Shown here piece by piece: positions 62,882-64,000 of a stretch of DNA of 64,000 bases; the stretch's first letter is position 1; each line of letters begins with the position of its first letter. Position numbers and translations under genes: made by a program. Below the pieces are notes generated by a model. The model had not been told where the DNA came from, did no database searches, and was given only the letters and a program-made list of their open reading frames with translations. The stretch lies in the NCBI GenBank assembly GCA_002709405.1, contig PAQV01000063.1, positions 1-64,000 on the forward strand, read 5' to 3'. This DNA is from Paracoccaceae bacterium (GTDB taxonomy: Bacteria; Pseudomonadota; Alphaproteobacteria; Rhodobacterales; Rhodobacteraceae).

Positions 62882-64000
62882 TTGCCCATTCTTCTTGATC
62901 GCCGCGCCTTCCTGGCCACCACGGCCGGTTTCATTGCGCTTCACCCGTTTGCCGCCCGCGCCCAGGCCGGACAGGCCCACCTGCGCATCATGGAAACGAC
63001 CGACATCCATGTGCATGTCTTTCCCTACGACTATTACGGAGACCGTCCCGTCGACACCGTCGGCCTGGCCCGCACGGCCAGCCTGATCAACGGCATCCGC
63101 GACGAGGCGGCCAATTCCGTCCTGCTCGACAATGGCGATTTCCTGCAGGGCAACCCGATGGGCGATTACATCGCCTATGAACGGGGCATGTCCGAAGGCG
63201 ACGCGCATCCGATGATCACGGCCATGAACGCCCTCGGTTTCGAAGGCTCGGTGCTGGGCAATCACGAGTTCAATTATGGCCTGCCCTTCCTGCTGAACTC
63301 GGTCGCGGGGGCCGATTTCCCGGTGGTCTGCGCCAATGTCGCCCGCGAAACCGGGGCCTCGGCGCGCGAGGACACCACCCTGGTGCCGCCCTACAGCATC
63401 CTTGAACGCATGATCACCGACGGCGCGGGCGAAAAGCACCCGATCAAGATCGGCATCATCGGTTTCGTGCCCCCCCAGATCATGACCTGGGACCGCCGCC
63501 ACCTGGAAGGCAATGTCACCACCCGCGACATCGTCGAGGCCGCCAAGGCCTGGGTGCCCCAGCTGCGCGAAGAAGGCGCCGACATCGTTATTGCCCTGTG
63601 CCATTCCGGGATCGGCGAGGCCGACCATGTCGAGGGCCAGGAAAACGCCGCCATCCCGCTGGCCGCCGTCGAGGGCATCGACGCTGTGCTGACCGGCCAC
63701 AGCCACCGGGTCTTCCCCGGCCCCGATTACGCCGACACACCGGGCGTCGATGCCGAGGCCGGCTCGATCATGGGCAAGCCCGCCGTCATGGCCGGCTACT
63801 GGGGCAGCCACATGGGCCTGATCGATCTGCTGCTGGAACGCGACGGGGCGGGCTGGACGATCGCGTCCTTCACCTCGGAAGCGCGGCCGATCTACAAGCG
63901 CGGGGAAGACCGCTCGATCACGGCGCTGGTGGACAGCGATGCCAATATCCTAAGCTCGGTCCAGGCGGAACACGACGCAACGCTGGATTACGTCCGGCGC
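62882..64000 (+). CDS. Tat-exported 5'-nucleotidase / 2',3'-cyclic-nucleotide phosphodiesterase-like (partial, runs off the window)
   Basis: First 373 residues of a periplasmic metallophosphoesterase, CpdB-like. The N-terminus has a Tat signal, DRRAFLATTAGFIAL, with cleavage likely after AARAQA. Metal-site motifs are in order: TTDIHVHVFPYDYYGD, DNGDFLQGN, GNHEFNYGL, CHSGIG and GHSHRVFPG. An in-frame TGA at 62876 excludes anything upstream; TTG at 62882 with GAGG seven bases before is the only good start. It scavenges phosphate or nucleosides outside the cytoplasm. The C-terminal part is outside the window. Confidence 0.9.
   Translation, partial: MPILLDRRAFLATTAGFIALHPFAARAQAGQAHLRIMETTDIHVHVFPYDYYGDRPVDTVGLARTASLINGIRDEAANSVLLDNGDFLQGNPMGDYIAYERGMSEGDAHPMITAMNALGFEGSVLGNHEFNYGLPFLLNSVAGADFPVVCANVARETGASAREDTTLVPPYSILERMITDGAGEKHPIKIGIIGFVPPQIMTWDRRHLEGNVTTRDIVEAAKAWVPQLREEGADIVIALCHSGIGEADHVEGQENAAIPLAAVEGIDAVLTGHSHRVFPGPDYADTPGVDAEAGSIMGKPAVMAGYWGSHMGLIDLLLERDGAGWTIASFTSEARPIYKRGEDRSITALVDSDANILSSVQAEHDATLDYVRR

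Overview
The window is high-GC alphaproteobacterial chromosome, very probably from the Rhodobacteraceae (Roseobacter group). The evidence is the run murA / DUF2948 / hisD / UPF0262 / low-molecular-weight phosphatase, the infA-maf-rng run, a fab operon ending in fabI, and the gene types around them. It carries 61 protein-coding genes that I would defend (two cut by the window edges) and one tRNA. I see no CRISPR array, rRNA, transposase or prophage.

Layout. 0-1.4 kb: end of fabB plus fabI, closed by a strong terminator. 2-10.4 kb: catabolic genes on + (haloacid dehalogenase, hydrolase, threonine dehydratase, pcaD, pcaB, a drug/MFS pump, Zn-alcohol dehydrogenase, enolase-superfamily dehydratase). 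10.5-19.3 kb: an ArsR regulator, then a mostly conserved housekeeping block on - (rng, maf, infA, nitrilase-like hydrolase, GNAT, UPF0262, hisD, murA), ending at tRNA-Thr(GGT). 19.6-25.6 kb: racemase/M24 peptidase pair and a visibly AT-richer cluster (LuxR-type regulator, alpha/beta hydrolase, peptidoglycan amidase). 24.7-30.4 kb: two glycosyltransferases, a YaiI-family gene and two unknown genes, one with long polyglycine runs.

30.4-50.7 kb is the most interesting block. It looks like one amide/urea nitrogen-scavenging system spread over three transcription units: a peptide/nickel-type ABC importer (permeases and ATPases at 30.4-34.5 kb, solute-binding protein at 49-50.6 kb), a small GatC/AtzG-like protein with three tandem amidase-signature enzymes, a MarR regulator, a cytoplasmic AmiC-like amide sensor, a formamidase, a diverged asparaginase-like protein and a complete urease set (ureE, ureF, fused ureAB, ureC, ureG, ureD). 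A shared 16-bp element, TTGWAATTWCAACTWT, lies upstream of the amidase operon, marR and the binding-protein gene, which ties the pieces together. The urease alpha subunit keeps its metal ligands but has Ala where the classical flap Cys sits.

50.8-53.8 kb: a sulfotransferase and a vanillyl-alcohol-oxidase-type flavoprotein. 54.1-60.6 kb: a complete nine-gene N-type rotary ATPase operon (atpDCQRBEFAG, no separate delta), almost every junction overlapping; atpG appears to start with ATA. 60.7-62.6 kb: a flavin-dependent halogenase-like enzyme with the WxWxIP motif. 62.9 kb to the end: a Tat-exported 5'-nucleotidase-like phosphoesterase starting at TTG and running off the window.

All functional calls are from reading motifs and gene order; no database search was run.
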